From Jannaschia pohangensis (lineage in GTDB: Bacteria; Pseudomonadota; Alphaproteobacteria; Rhodobacterales; Rhodobacteraceae), in NCBI RefSeq assembly GCF_900113875.1, contig NZ_FORA01000001.1, forward strand, positions 1,240,001-1,304,000: a stretch of DNA of 64,000 nt. The letters are read 5' to 3'. Below are positions 1-9,301 of this stretch, in pieces. The notes beneath the pieces are model-generated. The model saw only the letters and a list, made by a program, of their open reading frames with translations, made no database searches and was not told where the DNA came from. Numbering within the stretch: position 1 is the first letter of the stretch; every line of letters starts with the position of its first letter. Position numbers and translations under genes: made by a program.

Positions 1-824
1 TGGCCAAGGCCGGGTTCTCCAAGGCGATCCTGGGGCTGTCGGGCGGTGTCGATTCGGCGATTGTCGCGGCCATCGCGGTCGACGCCCTGGGGCCTGACAA
101 CGTGCACTGCCTGATGCTGCCCTCGGAATACACCTCCGACCATTCGCTGGAAGACGCGCGCGGCGTTGCCGACCGTCTGGGCTGCCGTCTCGACACGTTG
201 CTGATTTCGGGGCCGCGCGCGGCGGTGACCGAAGCCCTTGGTCCGTTGTTTGCCGGAACGACGCCGGACCTGACCGAGGAAAACATCCAGTCGCGCCTGC
301 GCGGCCTGCTTCTGATGGCGATGTCCAACAAGTTCGGCGCGATGCTGCTGACCACGGGCAACAAGTCCGAGGTCGCGGTCGGCTATGCCACGATCTATGG
401 CGACATGGCGGGCGGCTACAATCCGATCAAGGACCTCTACAAGATGCAGGTCTTCGAGGCCTGCCGCTGGCGCAACGCCAACTTCGTCGACGGTTTCCTG
501 GGACCAAGGGGCGAGGTGATGCCCGAGCGTGTCGTCGACAAGCCCCCGTCCGCCGAGCTGCGCGCCGATCAGAAGGACGAGGACAGCCTGCCGCCCTATC
601 CCGTGCTCGACGACATTCTGGAACGGCTGATCGATCTGGACCAGTCGGTGCCCGAAGTCGTCGCCGCAGGCCACGACCACGATGTCGTCAAACACGTCGA
701 GCGGTTGATCTATCTCAGCGAATACAAGCGCTTCCAATCGGCGCCCGGCGCACGCCTGACGCAAAGGGCCTTCTGGCTCGACCGGCGTTATCCCATCGTG
801 AACCGCTGGCGCGACCCGGGCTAG
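1..824 (+). CDS. nadE: NAD(+) synthase, 3' part (5' end outside window)
   Basis: Ligates ammonia to nicotinic acid adenine dinucleotide in an ATP-dependent step, the last step of NAD biosynthesis. The frame is open from the window edge (codons begin at base 3), so the N-terminal part is missing. The PP-loop motif SGGVDSA is encoded near bases 39-60 and marks the ATP-pyrophosphatase core. Further on, the stretches MAMSNKFGAMLLTTGNKSE and AVGYATIYGDMAGGYNPIKD are typical of NadE. In the glutamine-dependent form an N-terminal nitrilase-type amidase domain would lie upstream; this cannot be checked here. Ends at TAG 822-824. Confidence 0.93.
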   Translation, partial: AKAGFSKAILGLSGGVDSAIVAAIAVDALGPDNVHCLMLPSEYTSDHSLEDARGVADRLGCRLDTLLISGPRAAVTEALGPLFAGTTPDLTEENIQSRLRGLLLMAMSNKFGAMLLTTGNKSEVAVGYATIYGDMAGGYNPIKDLYKMQVFEACRWRNANFVDGFLGPRGEVMPERVVDKPPSAELRADQKDEDSLPPYPVLDDILERLIDLDQSVPEVVAAGHDHDVVKHVERLIYLSEYKRFQSAPGARLTQRAFWLDRRYPIVNRWRDPG

Positions 825-881
825 GGCGGCTATCACCGAACCGCGTCTTGCAGACACCACCGGGCTTTCAGGAGGCCAGAC

Positions 882-1295
882 ATGAGCATCTTCCACCTCG
901 CCTACAACGTGACCGACCTGGACCGCGCCCGCGCCTTCTATGGCGACAGGCTTGGCTGCACCGAGGGGCGGTCGACCGACACCTGGGTCGATTTCGATTT
1001 CTTCGGCCACCAGATCAGCCTTCACCTTGGCAAACCCTTCGACCACGCGCCGACCGGCAAGGTGGGCGATCAGATGGTGCCGATGCCGCATCTGGGCGTG
1101 GTGCTGGACCTCGATGATTGGACCGCCCTTGCCGAACGCCTCAAGGCGGCGGGACAGGATTTCGTGCTGGACCCGATGATCCGATTCAAGGGCGAACCCG
1201 GAGAGCAGGCGACCATGTTCCTGCTGGACCCCTGCGGCAACCCGATAGAGATCAAGGGCATGGCCGATGTGAAACGGCAGGCCTTCGCCAGATGA
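882..1295 (+). CDS. VOC (glyoxalase/bleomycin-resistance fold) family protein
   Basis: A 137-residue metal-dependent fold protein. It opens with a typical VOC strand (FHLAYNVTDLDRARAFY, then LGC) and closes with FLLDPCGNPIEIKG, the second half-site of the fold. A strong AGGAGG at 869-874 precedes ATG 882. The substrate is not predictable. The stop overlaps the next gene's ATG (ATGA, 1292-1295), so it is probably translated with the GhrA-like reductase and the aminotransferase downstream. Confidence 0.85.
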   Translation: MSIFHLAYNVTDLDRARAFYGDRLGCTEGRSTDTWVDFDFFGHQISLHLGKPFDHAPTGKVGDQMVPMPHLGVVLDLDDWTALAERLKAAGQDFVLDPMIRFKGEPGEQATMFLLDPCGNPIEIKGMADVKRQAFAR

Positions 1296-2221
1296 CGCGG
1301 ATCCTGTTTGCGGCCTCGGCCAAGACCTGGACCGAATACCGTGATCTTCTGCCCGCCGCCCTGGCGGCGCGGTCCGTCGCGCACGAGATCCTGACGCTCG
1401 ACGATGCCCCCGACCCGACCGGGATCGACTGGATCGTTTATGCCCCAAGTTGCCCGCTTCAGGATTTCTCGGGGTTTTCCCGGCTGAAAGGCGTGCTGAG
1501 CCTTTGGGCCGGTGTCGAACTGGTCGAAGGCAATCGCACCCTGACCGCCCCCCTGGCCCGCATGGTGGATTCCGGGCTGACGCAGGGCATGGTCGAATGG
1601 GTGACGGGCCACGTCCTGCGCCATCACCTCGGGATGGATGCCCATATCGCCAAGACCGGGTGGACCCCCGTCGCCCCCCCGCTGGCCGCCGACCGGCCGG
1701 TTGCGATCCTGGGCCTGGGCGCGCTCGGATCGGCCTGTGCGTCGGTTCTGGCCGGGCTCGGCTTTCCCGTCACCGGCTGGTCGCGCAGCCCGCGCAACAT
1801 ATCCGGCGTAACGAGTGTCACGGGCGATGACGGCCTGCGCACCGCCTTGCAGGGGGCGGACATCACCGTTCTGCTGACACCGCTGACCCGCTCGACCGAA
1901 AGCTTGATGAACGCGCGAACGCTCGGCTGGATGCCCGACGGCGCGGTGCTTTTGAACCCCGGACGGGGCGCTCTGGTGGATGACGCGGCCCTTCTGGCCG
2001 AATTGCCCCGCCTTGGCCACGCCACGCTCGACACCTTTCGGGTGGAACCCCTGCCCGGCGACCATCCCTTCTGGACCCACCCCAAGGTGACCATCACGCC
2101 GCATATCGCCTCGGCCACGCGGCCCGCGACGGCCGCCGGGGTGATTGCCGAAAACATCCGGCGCGGCGAGGCGGGTGAGCCGTTGCTGCACCTGGTCGAC
2201 CGAACGGAGGCCCTGCAATGA
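1292..2221 (+). CDS. ghrA: glyoxylate/hydroxypyruvate reductase A (D-2-hydroxyacid dehydrogenase)
   Basis: Predicted 309-residue NAD(P)H-dependent reductase of glyoxylate or hydroxypyruvate. The start is the ATG inside the ATGA overlap with the VOC gene; a longer open frame upstream is only read-through of that gene. Seen: a Rossmann loop LGLGALGSACASVL near residue 137, the family signature LLNPGRGALVDDAAL near 220, and the catalytic His region WTHPKVTITPHIAS near 265. Its stop overlaps the ATG of the following aminotransferase (2218-2221). GhrA-type assignment rests on the overall pattern; another 2-ketoacid substrate is possible. Confidence 0.85.
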   Translation: MTRILFAASAKTWTEYRDLLPAALAARSVAHEILTLDDAPDPTGIDWIVYAPSCPLQDFSGFSRLKGVLSLWAGVELVEGNRTLTAPLARMVDSGLTQGMVEWVTGHVLRHHLGMDAHIAKTGWTPVAPPLAADRPVAILGLGALGSACASVLAGLGFPVTGWSRSPRNISGVTSVTGDDGLRTALQGADITVLLTPLTRSTESLMNARTLGWMPDGAVLLNPGRGALVDDAALLAELPRLGHATLDTFRVEPLPGDHPFWTHPKVTITPHIASATRPATAAGVIAENIRRGEAGEPLLHLVDRTEALQ

Positions 2222-3312
2222 CACATCGTCTGACCCCCCTTGTGGCATCGCTTCCCGCGACTGTCCCCTTCGTCGGGCCCGAGACGCAGGAGCGCGCCCG
2301 GGGCGGCCCCTTCATCGCGCGCCTGGGCGCCAACGAGAGCGGGTTCGGCCCGTCACCCCGGGCCCGGGCCGCCATCGCGGCGGCGGCGGATGAGGCCTGG
2401 ATGTACGGCGACCCCGAAGCCCATGACCTGCGCCACGCGCTGGCCGCGCATCATGGCATTCCGGCCAGTTGCATCCTGCCCGGCGAGGGGATCGACGGAT
2501 TGCTCGGCTACCTCGTGCGGCTGCTGGTCGGCCCCGGCGATGCGGTCGTCACGTCGCAGGGCGGCTATCCGACGCTGAACTACCACGTGGCGGGCTTCGG
2601 CGGGGCGCTGCACACCGTGCCCTACCGGGGCGATCACGAAGACATCGACGGCCTTCTGGCCAAGGCGCGGGAGGTGGGGGCCAAGCTTGTCTACCTCGCA
2701 AACCCCGACAACCCGATGGGCAGCTGGCACGGGGCCGATGCCGTCCAGCGGATGATCGACGGCCTGCCCGAAGGCACGCTGCTCTGCCTGGATGAAGCCT
2801 ATGCCGATCTTGCCCCCGCCAGGGTCATCCCGCCGCTGGACCCGGCGGATGGGCGGGTGATCCGGATGCGCACGTTCTCCAAGGCGCATGGCCTGGCCGG
2901 GCTGCGGGTCGGCTATGCCATCGGCCACCCGGAGCTGATCGCCGCCTTCGACCGGGTGCGCAATCACTTCGGTCTGGGCCGGGTCGCACAGGCGGCGGCA
3001 CTGGCCGCCCTCGCCGATCAGGACTGGATGGCGCAGGTCGTGGGACACGTCGCCCGGTCGCGCGACACCATTGCCGAGATCGCCCGCGACTGCGGCCTCA
3101 CGCCCCTGCCCTCGGCCACGAATTTCGTCGCAGTCGATTGCGGGGGCGACGGCGCAAGGGGGCGCGCGGTCCTGCAAGGCCTGCTGAGCGAAGGGGTCTT
3201 CGTCCGCATGCCGGGGGTTGCGCCCCTCGATCGCTGCATCCGGATTTCCTGCGGACCCGAGGCCGAGATGTCCATCCTGCGCCGGGCCTTGCCCGCGGCC
3301 CTTGCGGGATAG
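2218..3312 (+). CDS. HisC-like PLP-dependent class I/II aminotransferase
   Basis: A 364-residue fold-type I aminotransferase. It has the N-terminal ARLGANESGFGPSP motif of histidinol-phosphate aminotransferase relatives, LANPDNPMG, the PLP-binding Asp/Tyr segment CLDEAYADL, and the Schiff-base lysine in SKAHGLAGLRVGY. A dedicated histidine role is unlikely because no his gene is near; the overlap with a GhrA-like reductase suggests amino-acid/2-oxoacid exchange. The C-terminal arginine segment RISCGPEAEM is present, so the gene looks intact. Confidence 0.85.
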   Translation: MTHRLTPLVASLPATVPFVGPETQERARGGPFIARLGANESGFGPSPRARAAIAAAADEAWMYGDPEAHDLRHALAAHHGIPASCILPGEGIDGLLGYLVRLLVGPGDAVVTSQGGYPTLNYHVAGFGGALHTVPYRGDHEDIDGLLAKAREVGAKLVYLANPDNPMGSWHGADAVQRMIDGLPEGTLLCLDEAYADLAPARVIPPLDPADGRVIRMRTFSKAHGLAGLRVGYAIGHPELIAAFDRVRNHFGLGRVAQAAALAALADQDWMAQVVGHVARSRDTIAEIARDCGLTPLPSATNFVAVDCGGDGARGRAVLQGLLSEGVFVRMPGVAPLDRCIRISCGPEAEMSILRRALPAALAG

Positions 3313-3386
3313 TGCCGCATCGCCGGACCGGGTCTTTCCCGTTGCGCAGAATTGAGTAATATCATCGCCACGCGGGAGTTTTGGCG

Positions 3387-3644
3387 ATGAATGAAGGGCC
3401 GTTCAGCCGGGTCGAAGACTACACCAATGCGTTTCTCGGCGCGTTTTACCTGTCGCTGGTGACGGGGCTTGTCGTTGTCTGGGGCATCTGGGGCTATGCG
3501 GTCGCGCTGCTGATCTGCGCCGCACTCCACGGGGCGATCCACCATTTCGGTCGGAAACGCGCAGAGGCCGCGGCGGCATGGGAGGCGCGCGTGGCGGCCG
3601 CAATCGCGCGCCACCACAGCCGTCGAGATGATCGGGACGTCTAG
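3387..3644 (+). CDS. small single- or two-pass membrane protein, unknown function
   Basis: About 85 residues with a hydrophobic stretch (roughly residues 17-47, AFYLSLVTGLVVVWGIWGY onwards) and a basic, Ala-rich tail. ATG 3387 is preferred over TTG 3381 because GGGAG at 3374-3378 sits eight bases from it. The stop shares a CTAG with the stop of the convergent gene at 3641. I do not recognise the family. Confidence 0.55.
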   Translation: MNEGPFSRVEDYTNAFLGAFYLSLVTGLVVVWGIWGYAVALLICAALHGAIHHFGRKRAEAAAAWEARVAAAIARHHSRRDDRDV

Positions 3645-4102
3645 TTCGTCTGGCCCAGCTGACCCGCACGGGTCAGGCCGCGCAGGCGGTCTGCGGGATC
3701 GCTTTCCGCCGCGGATGCCACACGCGTCGTCGGGCCACTCGGCACGCTCGGCACGCTGATCGGGCTGAGCCTTGCATCCGTGATCTCTTCGGGCGTGACG
3801 GGCGCATAGATCACCGCTTCATTCGAGACCGGCGATGACGACGATGCATTAAAGACCAGCTCGTCCCCGGAGTGGGTGACCGAGGCCACCTCCGACAAGG
3901 ATCTGTCGGTGCCCGAGGCATCCATGCGAGCATGGACCTGTATCCACGTCGACAAGACGGGCACCCACATCACGGCCATTGCGATGCAAGCCGCAGTGGT
4001 GCGCAAGCGGGCGGATCGAAACACGATGACCGGCAAGGCGATCGCGGCAGACGGCTTATCAGTCGCTTGGTTCAAGACGACATCCCCTGTGTTCCGGCCC
4101 AC
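3641..4102 (-). CDS. hypothetical protein with one membrane segment
   Basis: A 153-residue frame with a basic N-terminal half, one probable membrane helix (TTAACIAMAVMWVPVLSTWI, about residues 34-53) and a Ser/Pro/Thr-rich exported tail. No family recognised. Codon use is less biased than in neighbours, and a competing plus-strand frame covers 3876-4157, so the strand call is not certain. It converges with the small membrane protein at 3387-3644. Confidence 0.45.
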   Translation of the reverse strand: MGRNTGDVVLNQATDKPSAAIALPVIVFRSARLRTTAACIAMAVMWVPVLSTWIQVHARMDASGTDRSLSEVASVTHSGDELVFNASSSSPVSNEAVIYAPVTPEEITDARLSPISVPSVPSGPTTRVASAAESDPADRLRGLTRAGQLGQTN

Positions 4103-4241
4103 GGTGATGTCACCGCAAGACCCCAGAATTCAGCCCCCTGACTTCTGCCCCTGTTAGGCCCGATCATCTGGGCAACTTTGAGGCAACTTTTAGGCATCCG
4201 GACTATGTGACGCTACGTCAGAACACGAAATCGTCGAAAGA

Positions 4242-5438
4242 TCAGCGTCCTGCGATGCGTTTTGCGGCGGCGGCGAGGCCACCCTGGCCATAGGGCAGGT
4301 CCAGTGCGGCAAGGCCTGCCTCGATTGCGCCCAATGTTCCCATCATGGAATGGCCCGATACGTGCCCCATGTGGCCCACCCGAAAGAAGCCGTCCCAGGC
4401 CGGATCACCCATTGGGGCCATGCCCAGACCGATGCCAAGGGTCAGGCCGACCTGCTTTTCGACCCACGTGCGCAGGCGCGTGCCATGTTCGGGCAGACGC
4501 ACGGAGGTGACGGCGTTGCTGCGGTGCGCGGGGTTGCGGACATTCAGCTCCAGCCCGCCGGGCGCTTCCCAGGCCTCGAAGGCGGCGTGCAGGGCACCGG
4601 CAAGCGTCGCATGGCGGGCCCAGACGTTCTCGACCCCCTCTTCGTGGACGATCATGTCCAGCGCCTCGCGCAGGCCGAAGAGATGGTGGGTCGGGCCGGT
4701 GCCCTGGAAATAGCGAAAGTAGACCTCGGGGTTCGTGCGCGGCCGCCAGTCCCAATAAAAGGTAGCCAGGTCCGACCGGTCGCGCGCGGCGGCGGCGCGG
4801 TCGTTGTAGAAGACGAAGGCCATGCCCGCCGGGGTCATGAGCCCCTTCTGGCAGCCCGCGAAGGCGACATCGACACCCCAATCATCCATCCGCATCTCGT
4901 CGCAGCCGAGCGAGGCCATGCAATCGGCCTGAAGCAGGGCGGGATGGCCCGCCGCATCCATCTCGGCGCGGATCGCCTTGAGATCGGCCTTGAGCGACGA
5001 CGAAGTGTCGACATGCACACAAAGGACGGACTTGATCTCGTGGGCCTTGTCGTCGCGCAGACGCTGACCGATGGCGGCCGGGTCCATCGCCGTGCGATTG
5101 CCGAAGTCCAGCATTTCCACCCGGATGCCCATGCAGCGCGCCACCTCGGCCCAACCGTCCGCAAAACTGCCCGTCCGCGGCACCAGCACAAGATCGCCGC
5201 GCGCATGGGTGTTGGCCAGCGACGCTTCCCACGAGGCATGGCCGTTTCCGATATAGATCGTGGCGTTGTGCGCCGTCTGCGCCACCGCTTTCAGATCGGG
5301 AATCAGCGAATGCGTCAGGTCCACCAGAGGCCCCTGATAGATGTTGGGCGAAGGTCGGTGCATGGCGCGCAGAACGCGGTCGGGAATGATGGACGGGCCG
5401 GGAATGGCGAGGGTCTGCGGACCGTTGGCAAGCGTCAT
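4242..5438 (-). CDS. class V PLP aminotransferase (serine-glyoxylate / alanine-glyoxylate type)
   Basis: A 398-residue enzyme of the SGAT/AGXT class, which transfers amino groups to glyoxylate. N-terminal IPGPSIIPDRVLRAM and IYQGPLVDLT match the family start; ADCMASLGCDEMRMDDWGVDVAF carries the PLP-pyridine Asp, and AGCQKGLMTPAG carries the Schiff-base Lys. AGGAG (5446-5450, minus) precedes ATG 5438; the open frame continues upstream without homology, so this start is chosen. With the GhrA-like gene on the other strand it fits glyoxylate metabolism, but the exact substrate is inferred. Confidence 0.88.
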   Translation of the reverse strand: MTLANGPQTLAIPGPSIIPDRVLRAMHRPSPNIYQGPLVDLTHSLIPDLKAVAQTAHNATIYIGNGHASWEASLANTHARGDLVLVPRTGSFADGWAEVARCMGIRVEMLDFGNRTAMDPAAIGQRLRDDKAHEIKSVLCVHVDTSSSLKADLKAIRAEMDAAGHPALLQADCMASLGCDEMRMDDWGVDVAFAGCQKGLMTPAGMAFVFYNDRAAAARDRSDLATFYWDWRPRTNPEVYFRYFQGTGPTHHLFGLREALDMIVHEEGVENVWARHATLAGALHAAFEAWEAPGGLELNVRNPAHRSNAVTSVRLPEHGTRLRTWVEKQVGLTLGIGLGMAPMGDPAWDGFFRVGHMGHVSGHSMMGTLGAIEAGLAALDLPYGQGGLAAAAKRIAGR

Positions 5439-5552
5439 GGGAACTCCTGGGGCAATCGCGACTTGGCTACGCGCGGCCCGCGGGGGCGTCAACGCGCTGC
5501 GTGATCGCGCAAGGGGGCTTGGCGCGGGCGCAGGCATGGTTATCTGTGTCTC

Positions 5553-6260
5553 ATGACGCGCGTGATCCTCCGAGTGTCCGGCACCGACCGGGCGAAATTT
5601 CTCCATGGCCTGCTGACGCGGGACGTGCCCGAGACGGGTCTGGGCTATGCCGCCCTGCTGTCGCCGCAAGGCAAGTATCTGGCCGATTTCCTCACGTTTC
5701 AGGACGGCGATGCCTGCTACCTCGATGTCGACGCCGGTCTGGCCCCCGGTCTGGTGCAGCGGCTTGGCATGTACCGCCTGCGGGCGGCGGTCGCCATCGA
5801 CGACAGCGGGATGAGCGTCGCGCGGGGTTTGGGCGATGCGCCGGACGGGGCCCTGCCCGATCCGCGCCCCGGCATGGGCTGGCGGCACTATGGCGCAACC
5901 GGAGAGACCGGCGATTTCGACGCGGCCCGGGTCGAACACCTGATCCCCGAAAGCGGCATCGAACTGATCCCGAACGAAAGCTACATCCTGGAAATGGGCT
6001 TCGAGCGTCTGGGCGGCGTCGATTTCCGCAAGGGCTGCTATGTCGGGCAGGAAGTCACCGCCCGCATGAAGCACAAGACCGAGCTGCGCAAAGGTCTGGG
6101 CCGGGTGCAGGGGGCCGTGGCACAGGGTGCGGCGATCACCTCGGGCGGCAAACCCGTGGGCACGGTCCACACCGTCTCGGGCGACCGCGCGCTGGCCTAT
6201 CTGCGCTTCGATCGGGCCGAGGGGATGGAGACAGCGGCGGGACCCGTCCACCTGGCCTGA
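5553..6260 (+). CDS. ygfZ: folate-binding protein YgfZ (GcvT-like, Fe-S cluster maintenance)
   Basis: A 235-residue GcvT-like folate-binding protein. The diagnostic K-G-C-Y-x-G-Q-E motif is present as RKGCYVGQEVTARMKHK around residue 160. In E. coli YgfZ assists repair or assembly of certain Fe-S enzymes such as MiaB. It is shorter than the E. coli protein (about 326 residues), as is usual in alphaproteobacteria. Divergent from the class V aminotransferase, with 114 bases between the two starts. Confidence 0.9.
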   Translation: MTRVILRVSGTDRAKFLHGLLTRDVPETGLGYAALLSPQGKYLADFLTFQDGDACYLDVDAGLAPGLVQRLGMYRLRAAVAIDDSGMSVARGLGDAPDGALPDPRPGMGWRHYGATGETGDFDAARVEHLIPESGIELIPNESYILEMGFERLGGVDFRKGCYVGQEVTARMKHKTELRKGLGRVQGAVAQGAAITSGGKPVGTVHTVSGDRALAYLRFDRAEGMETAAGPVHLA

Positions 6261-6348
6261 GCGTGATACGTCGCATGACGGATCGTCGTTGGCCATTTGG
6301 CACGCCTTTCGCCAGCTTGCCCGAAACGCCCGTTGACAAGGATCCGCC

Positions 6349-7188
6349 ATGACAGTCGTCAGCCGCATCGCCGCCTTTGCCGATCACGACCGGGGCGGAA
6401 ACCCCGCCGGTGTCGCCCTCGCCGATCACCTGCCCGACGCCGCCACGATGCAGGCCATCGCCCGCGACATCGGCTATTCCGAGACGGTCTTTGCCGCGCC
6501 AATCGGCGACCGCTGGATCACGCGCTATTATTCGCCCGAAGCAGAGGTCGCGTTCTGCGGCCATGCCACCATCGCCTTGGGCGCGGAACTGGGCGCGCGG
6601 TTCGGCGCCGGAACCTATGCCCTGTCGCTGAGCGGCGGCAACATCACGGTGACGGCCCGCGCGGTGGACGGGGACTGGGAGGCTGAACTGACCTCGCCGC
6701 CCACATGGTCGCGACCGCTGGACTCGGCGCTTCTCTCCGAGGTGCTGGACCTCTTTTCGCTGCTACCTGACGATCTTGACTCCGCGCTGCCCCCGACATT
6801 GGCGCACGCGGGGGTTCAACACGCCGTCGTGCTGCTGCGCGACCGGGCGCGGCTGGCGACGATGGACTACGACCTCGCGGCGGGGCGCGACCTGATGGCA
6901 GCCCATGACCTGACCACGATCAGCCTTCTGCACAGGACATCCGACACCGAATTCGCCGCCCGCAATGCCTTTGCCATCGGCGGCGTTCTGGAAGACCCGG
7001 CAACGGGTGCTGCGGCGGCGGCGCTTGCGGGCGCGCTGGTCGATCTGGACTGGCCCGCCCTGCGTGGGGGCGGCACCTTCACCATCCGCCAGGGCGAGGA
7101 TATGGGCGCGCCGTCCCGCCTGACCGTGACCACAAGCGACACGCCCGGGGCGCCGGTCCGCGTCGCGGGGCGCACCCGACCCCTCTGA
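6349..7188 (+). CDS. PhzF-family isomerase-like protein
   Basis: A 279-residue PhzF-fold protein (diaminopimelate-epimerase-like). The N-terminal SRIAAFADHDRGGNPAGVAL and IGYSETVFAAP are typical. The conserved acid/base Glu region is YYSPEAEVAFCGHATIALG near residue 65, and the second half has GVLEDPATGAAAAALAGAL. Stand-alone PhzF homologues are common and mostly uncharacterised; there is no phenazine cluster here, so no phenazine role is claimed. Confidence 0.87.
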   Translation: MTVVSRIAAFADHDRGGNPAGVALADHLPDAATMQAIARDIGYSETVFAAPIGDRWITRYYSPEAEVAFCGHATIALGAELGARFGAGTYALSLSGGNITVTARAVDGDWEAELTSPPTWSRPLDSALLSEVLDLFSLLPDDLDSALPPTLAHAGVQHAVVLLRDRARLATMDYDLAAGRDLMAAHDLTTISLLHRTSDTEFAARNAFAIGGVLEDPATGAAAAALAGALVDLDWPALRGGGTFTIRQGEDMGAPSRLTVTTSDTPGAPVRVAGRTRPL

Positions 7189-7260
7189 TCGCGCCACGGG
7201 GTTTGCCGTCCGGCTCGCAAGGCCCTACCTAAGGCCAGACCCAGATCACACGAGGCCCAC

Positions 7261-9072
7261 ATGACCCTGCTTTTCGATGCCAACGCCACCACCGGGGGCG
7301 AGCCGCTCGGCAATCTGCCCGACTGGAACCTCGACGACCTCTATACCGCCGAGGATGCGCCGGAACTGACGCGGGACCTCACCTGGCTCGAAGCGGAATG
7401 CGCGGCCTATGCCGGCGACTACGAGGGCAAGCTGGCGGGCCTTTCGGCGAACGACATGCTGACCGCCATCACCCGCAACGAGAAGATCGACGAGATCGCG
7501 GGCCGCATCATGTCCTTCGCGGGCCTGCGCTATTACCAGCAGACGACGAACGGCGACCGCGCCAAGTTCATGTCCGACATGCAGGACAAGATCACCACCT
7601 TCACCACGCCGCTGGTGTTCTTCAGCCTGGAGTTCAACCGGATCGACGATGCGGTCTATGAAGGCTGGATGGCGGCCAGCGCCGACCTCGCCCGCTATCG
7701 CCCGGCCCTCGACCGGCTGCGCGCGATGAAGCCCTACCAGTTGTCCGACGAGCTTGAGAAATACCTGCACGACACCTCGGTCGTGGGCGCCTCTGCCTGG
7801 AACAAGCTCTTTGACGAGACGGTCGCGGGGCTGACGTTCGACATCGACGGCGAGGAGTTGGGGATCGAGGCGACCCTGAACCTTCTGACCGACCCCGACC
7901 GTTCCCGCCGCGAGGCCGGGGCGCGCGCCGTGGCGGACGTGTTCGGCCGCAACATCCGCACCTTCGCCCGGGTCCACAACACCCTCGCCAAGGAGAAGGA
8001 GATCGATGACCGGTGGCGCGGCCTCCCCACGCCGCAAGCCGGCCGCCATCTGGCCAACCATGTGGAGCCCGAGGTGGTCGAGGCGCTGCGCAACGCCGTG
8101 GTCGCCGCCTATCCGCGCCTGTCGCACCGCTACTACAAGCTCAAGGCCAAGTGGCTTGGCCTCGACAAGCTTCAGGTCTGGGACCGCAACGCCCCCCTGC
8201 CGATGGAAGAGACCCGCACCATCGGCTGGACCGAAGCGCGCAAGACCGTGATGGATGCCTATGCCGGTTTCGACCCCGAAATGGCCCGCATCGCCGAGCC
8301 GTTCTTCGACAAGGGCTGGATCGATGCGGGCGTGAAGCCGGGCAAGGCGCCGGGTGCCTTCGCCCATCCGACCGTGACGACCGTCCACCCGTATGTGATG
8401 CTCAACTATCTGGGCAAACCGCGCGACGTCATGACGCTGGCTCACGAACTGGGCCACGGCGTGCATCAGGTTCTGGCCGCCGGTCAGGGCGAGATGCTGT
8501 CGTCCACACCGCTCACCCTGGCCGAAACGGCGTCGGTCTTCGGCGAGATGCTGACCTTCCGGGCTATGTTGGAAGGGGCGAAGGACGACGCACAGCGCAA
8601 GGTGATGCTGGCGGGCAAGGTCGAAGACATGATCAACACGGTCGTCCGCCAGATCGCCTTCTATGATTTCGAGTGCAAGCTCCACGCCGCCCGCCGCGAA
8701 GGGGAGCTGACGCCCGACACCATCGACGCGCTCTGGATGTCGGTGCAGGCCGAAAGCCTGGGGCCGGTGTTCGAGTTCATGGAGGGCTATGAACATTTCT
8801 GGGCCTATATCCCGCACTTCGTCCACTCGCCCTTCTACGTCTACGCCTATGCCTTCGGCGACGGCTTGGTGAATGCCCTCTACGCGGCCTACGTGGACCA
8901 GCCGGAGGGCTTCCAGGAGAAGTATTTCGACATGCTGAAGGCCGGCGGCTCCAAGCACCACAAGGAGCTTCTGGCCCCCTTCGGCCTCGACGCCAGCGAC
9001 CCCGCCTTCTGGGACAAGGGGTTGAGCATGATCGAAGGCTTCATCGACGAGCTGGAGGCGATGGAGGGGTGA
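7261..9072 (+). CDS. pepF: M3 family oligoendopeptidase F
   Basis: A 603-residue cytosolic zinc peptidase cleaving short peptides. The HExxH motif is in MTLAHELGHGVHQVL near residue 400, with the third zinc ligand in the downstream LAETASVFGEML. Length fits the PepF/M3B group (about 600). The C-terminal helical region YEHFWAYIPHFVHSPFYVYAY is typical of the family. It stands alone and is followed by a long hairpin (9082-9118). Confidence 0.93.
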   Translation: MTLLFDANATTGGEPLGNLPDWNLDDLYTAEDAPELTRDLTWLEAECAAYAGDYEGKLAGLSANDMLTAITRNEKIDEIAGRIMSFAGLRYYQQTTNGDRAKFMSDMQDKITTFTTPLVFFSLEFNRIDDAVYEGWMAASADLARYRPALDRLRAMKPYQLSDELEKYLHDTSVVGASAWNKLFDETVAGLTFDIDGEELGIEATLNLLTDPDRSRREAGARAVADVFGRNIRTFARVHNTLAKEKEIDDRWRGLPTPQAGRHLANHVEPEVVEALRNAVVAAYPRLSHRYYKLKAKWLGLDKLQVWDRNAPLPMEETRTIGWTEARKTVMDAYAGFDPEMARIAEPFFDKGWIDAGVKPGKAPGAFAHPTVTTVHPYVMLNYLGKPRDVMTLAHELGHGVHQVLAAGQGEMLSSTPLTLAETASVFGEMLTFRAMLEGAKDDAQRKVMLAGKVEDMINTVVRQIAFYDFECKLHAARREGELTPDTIDALWMSVQAESLGPVFEFMEGYEHFWAYIPHFVHSPFYVYAYAFGDGLVNALYAAYVDQPEGFQEKYFDMLKAGGSKHHKELLAPFGLDASDPAFWDKGLSMIEGFIDELEAMEG

Positions 9073-9081
9073 GCATTCCCT

Positions 9082-9118
9082 CCGCCATGTCCGGTTGGAC
9101 GATGACGGGACATGGCGG
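9082..9118 (+). terminator. hairpin after pepF
   Basis: Perfect 11-base inverted arms CCGCCATGTCC (9082-9092) and GGACATGGCGG (9108-9118) start ten bases after the pepF stop. There is no run of T after the stem, so it may act as a 3'-end stabiliser or a weak terminator rather than a classical Rho-independent one. Confidence 0.45.
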
Positions 9119-9301
9119 CCCCGAAAAGCCGGTCTGGCGCGACGACCTGCCGGTGCCAGCCGTCTATTGTTCGTTGTCGCGCGGGACAAATGTTGGAAGC
9201 GGGGTGGGTCGCGCGCTCTTCTGGCCGCGCTTTGCATATTTGCTTTGGTACTCACGTCGCTGTTTCGCGACGTCCTAGAGCACGATCCCGGAACTCGTCC
9301 C

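Noticed and set aside
6349-7188. Phenazine biosynthesis gene
   Set aside because: PhzF homologues are widespread; no other phz gene is present.
7246-9255. 669-codon minus-strand frame opposite pepF
   Set aside because: Mirror of the M3 peptidase; no ribosome site or homology.
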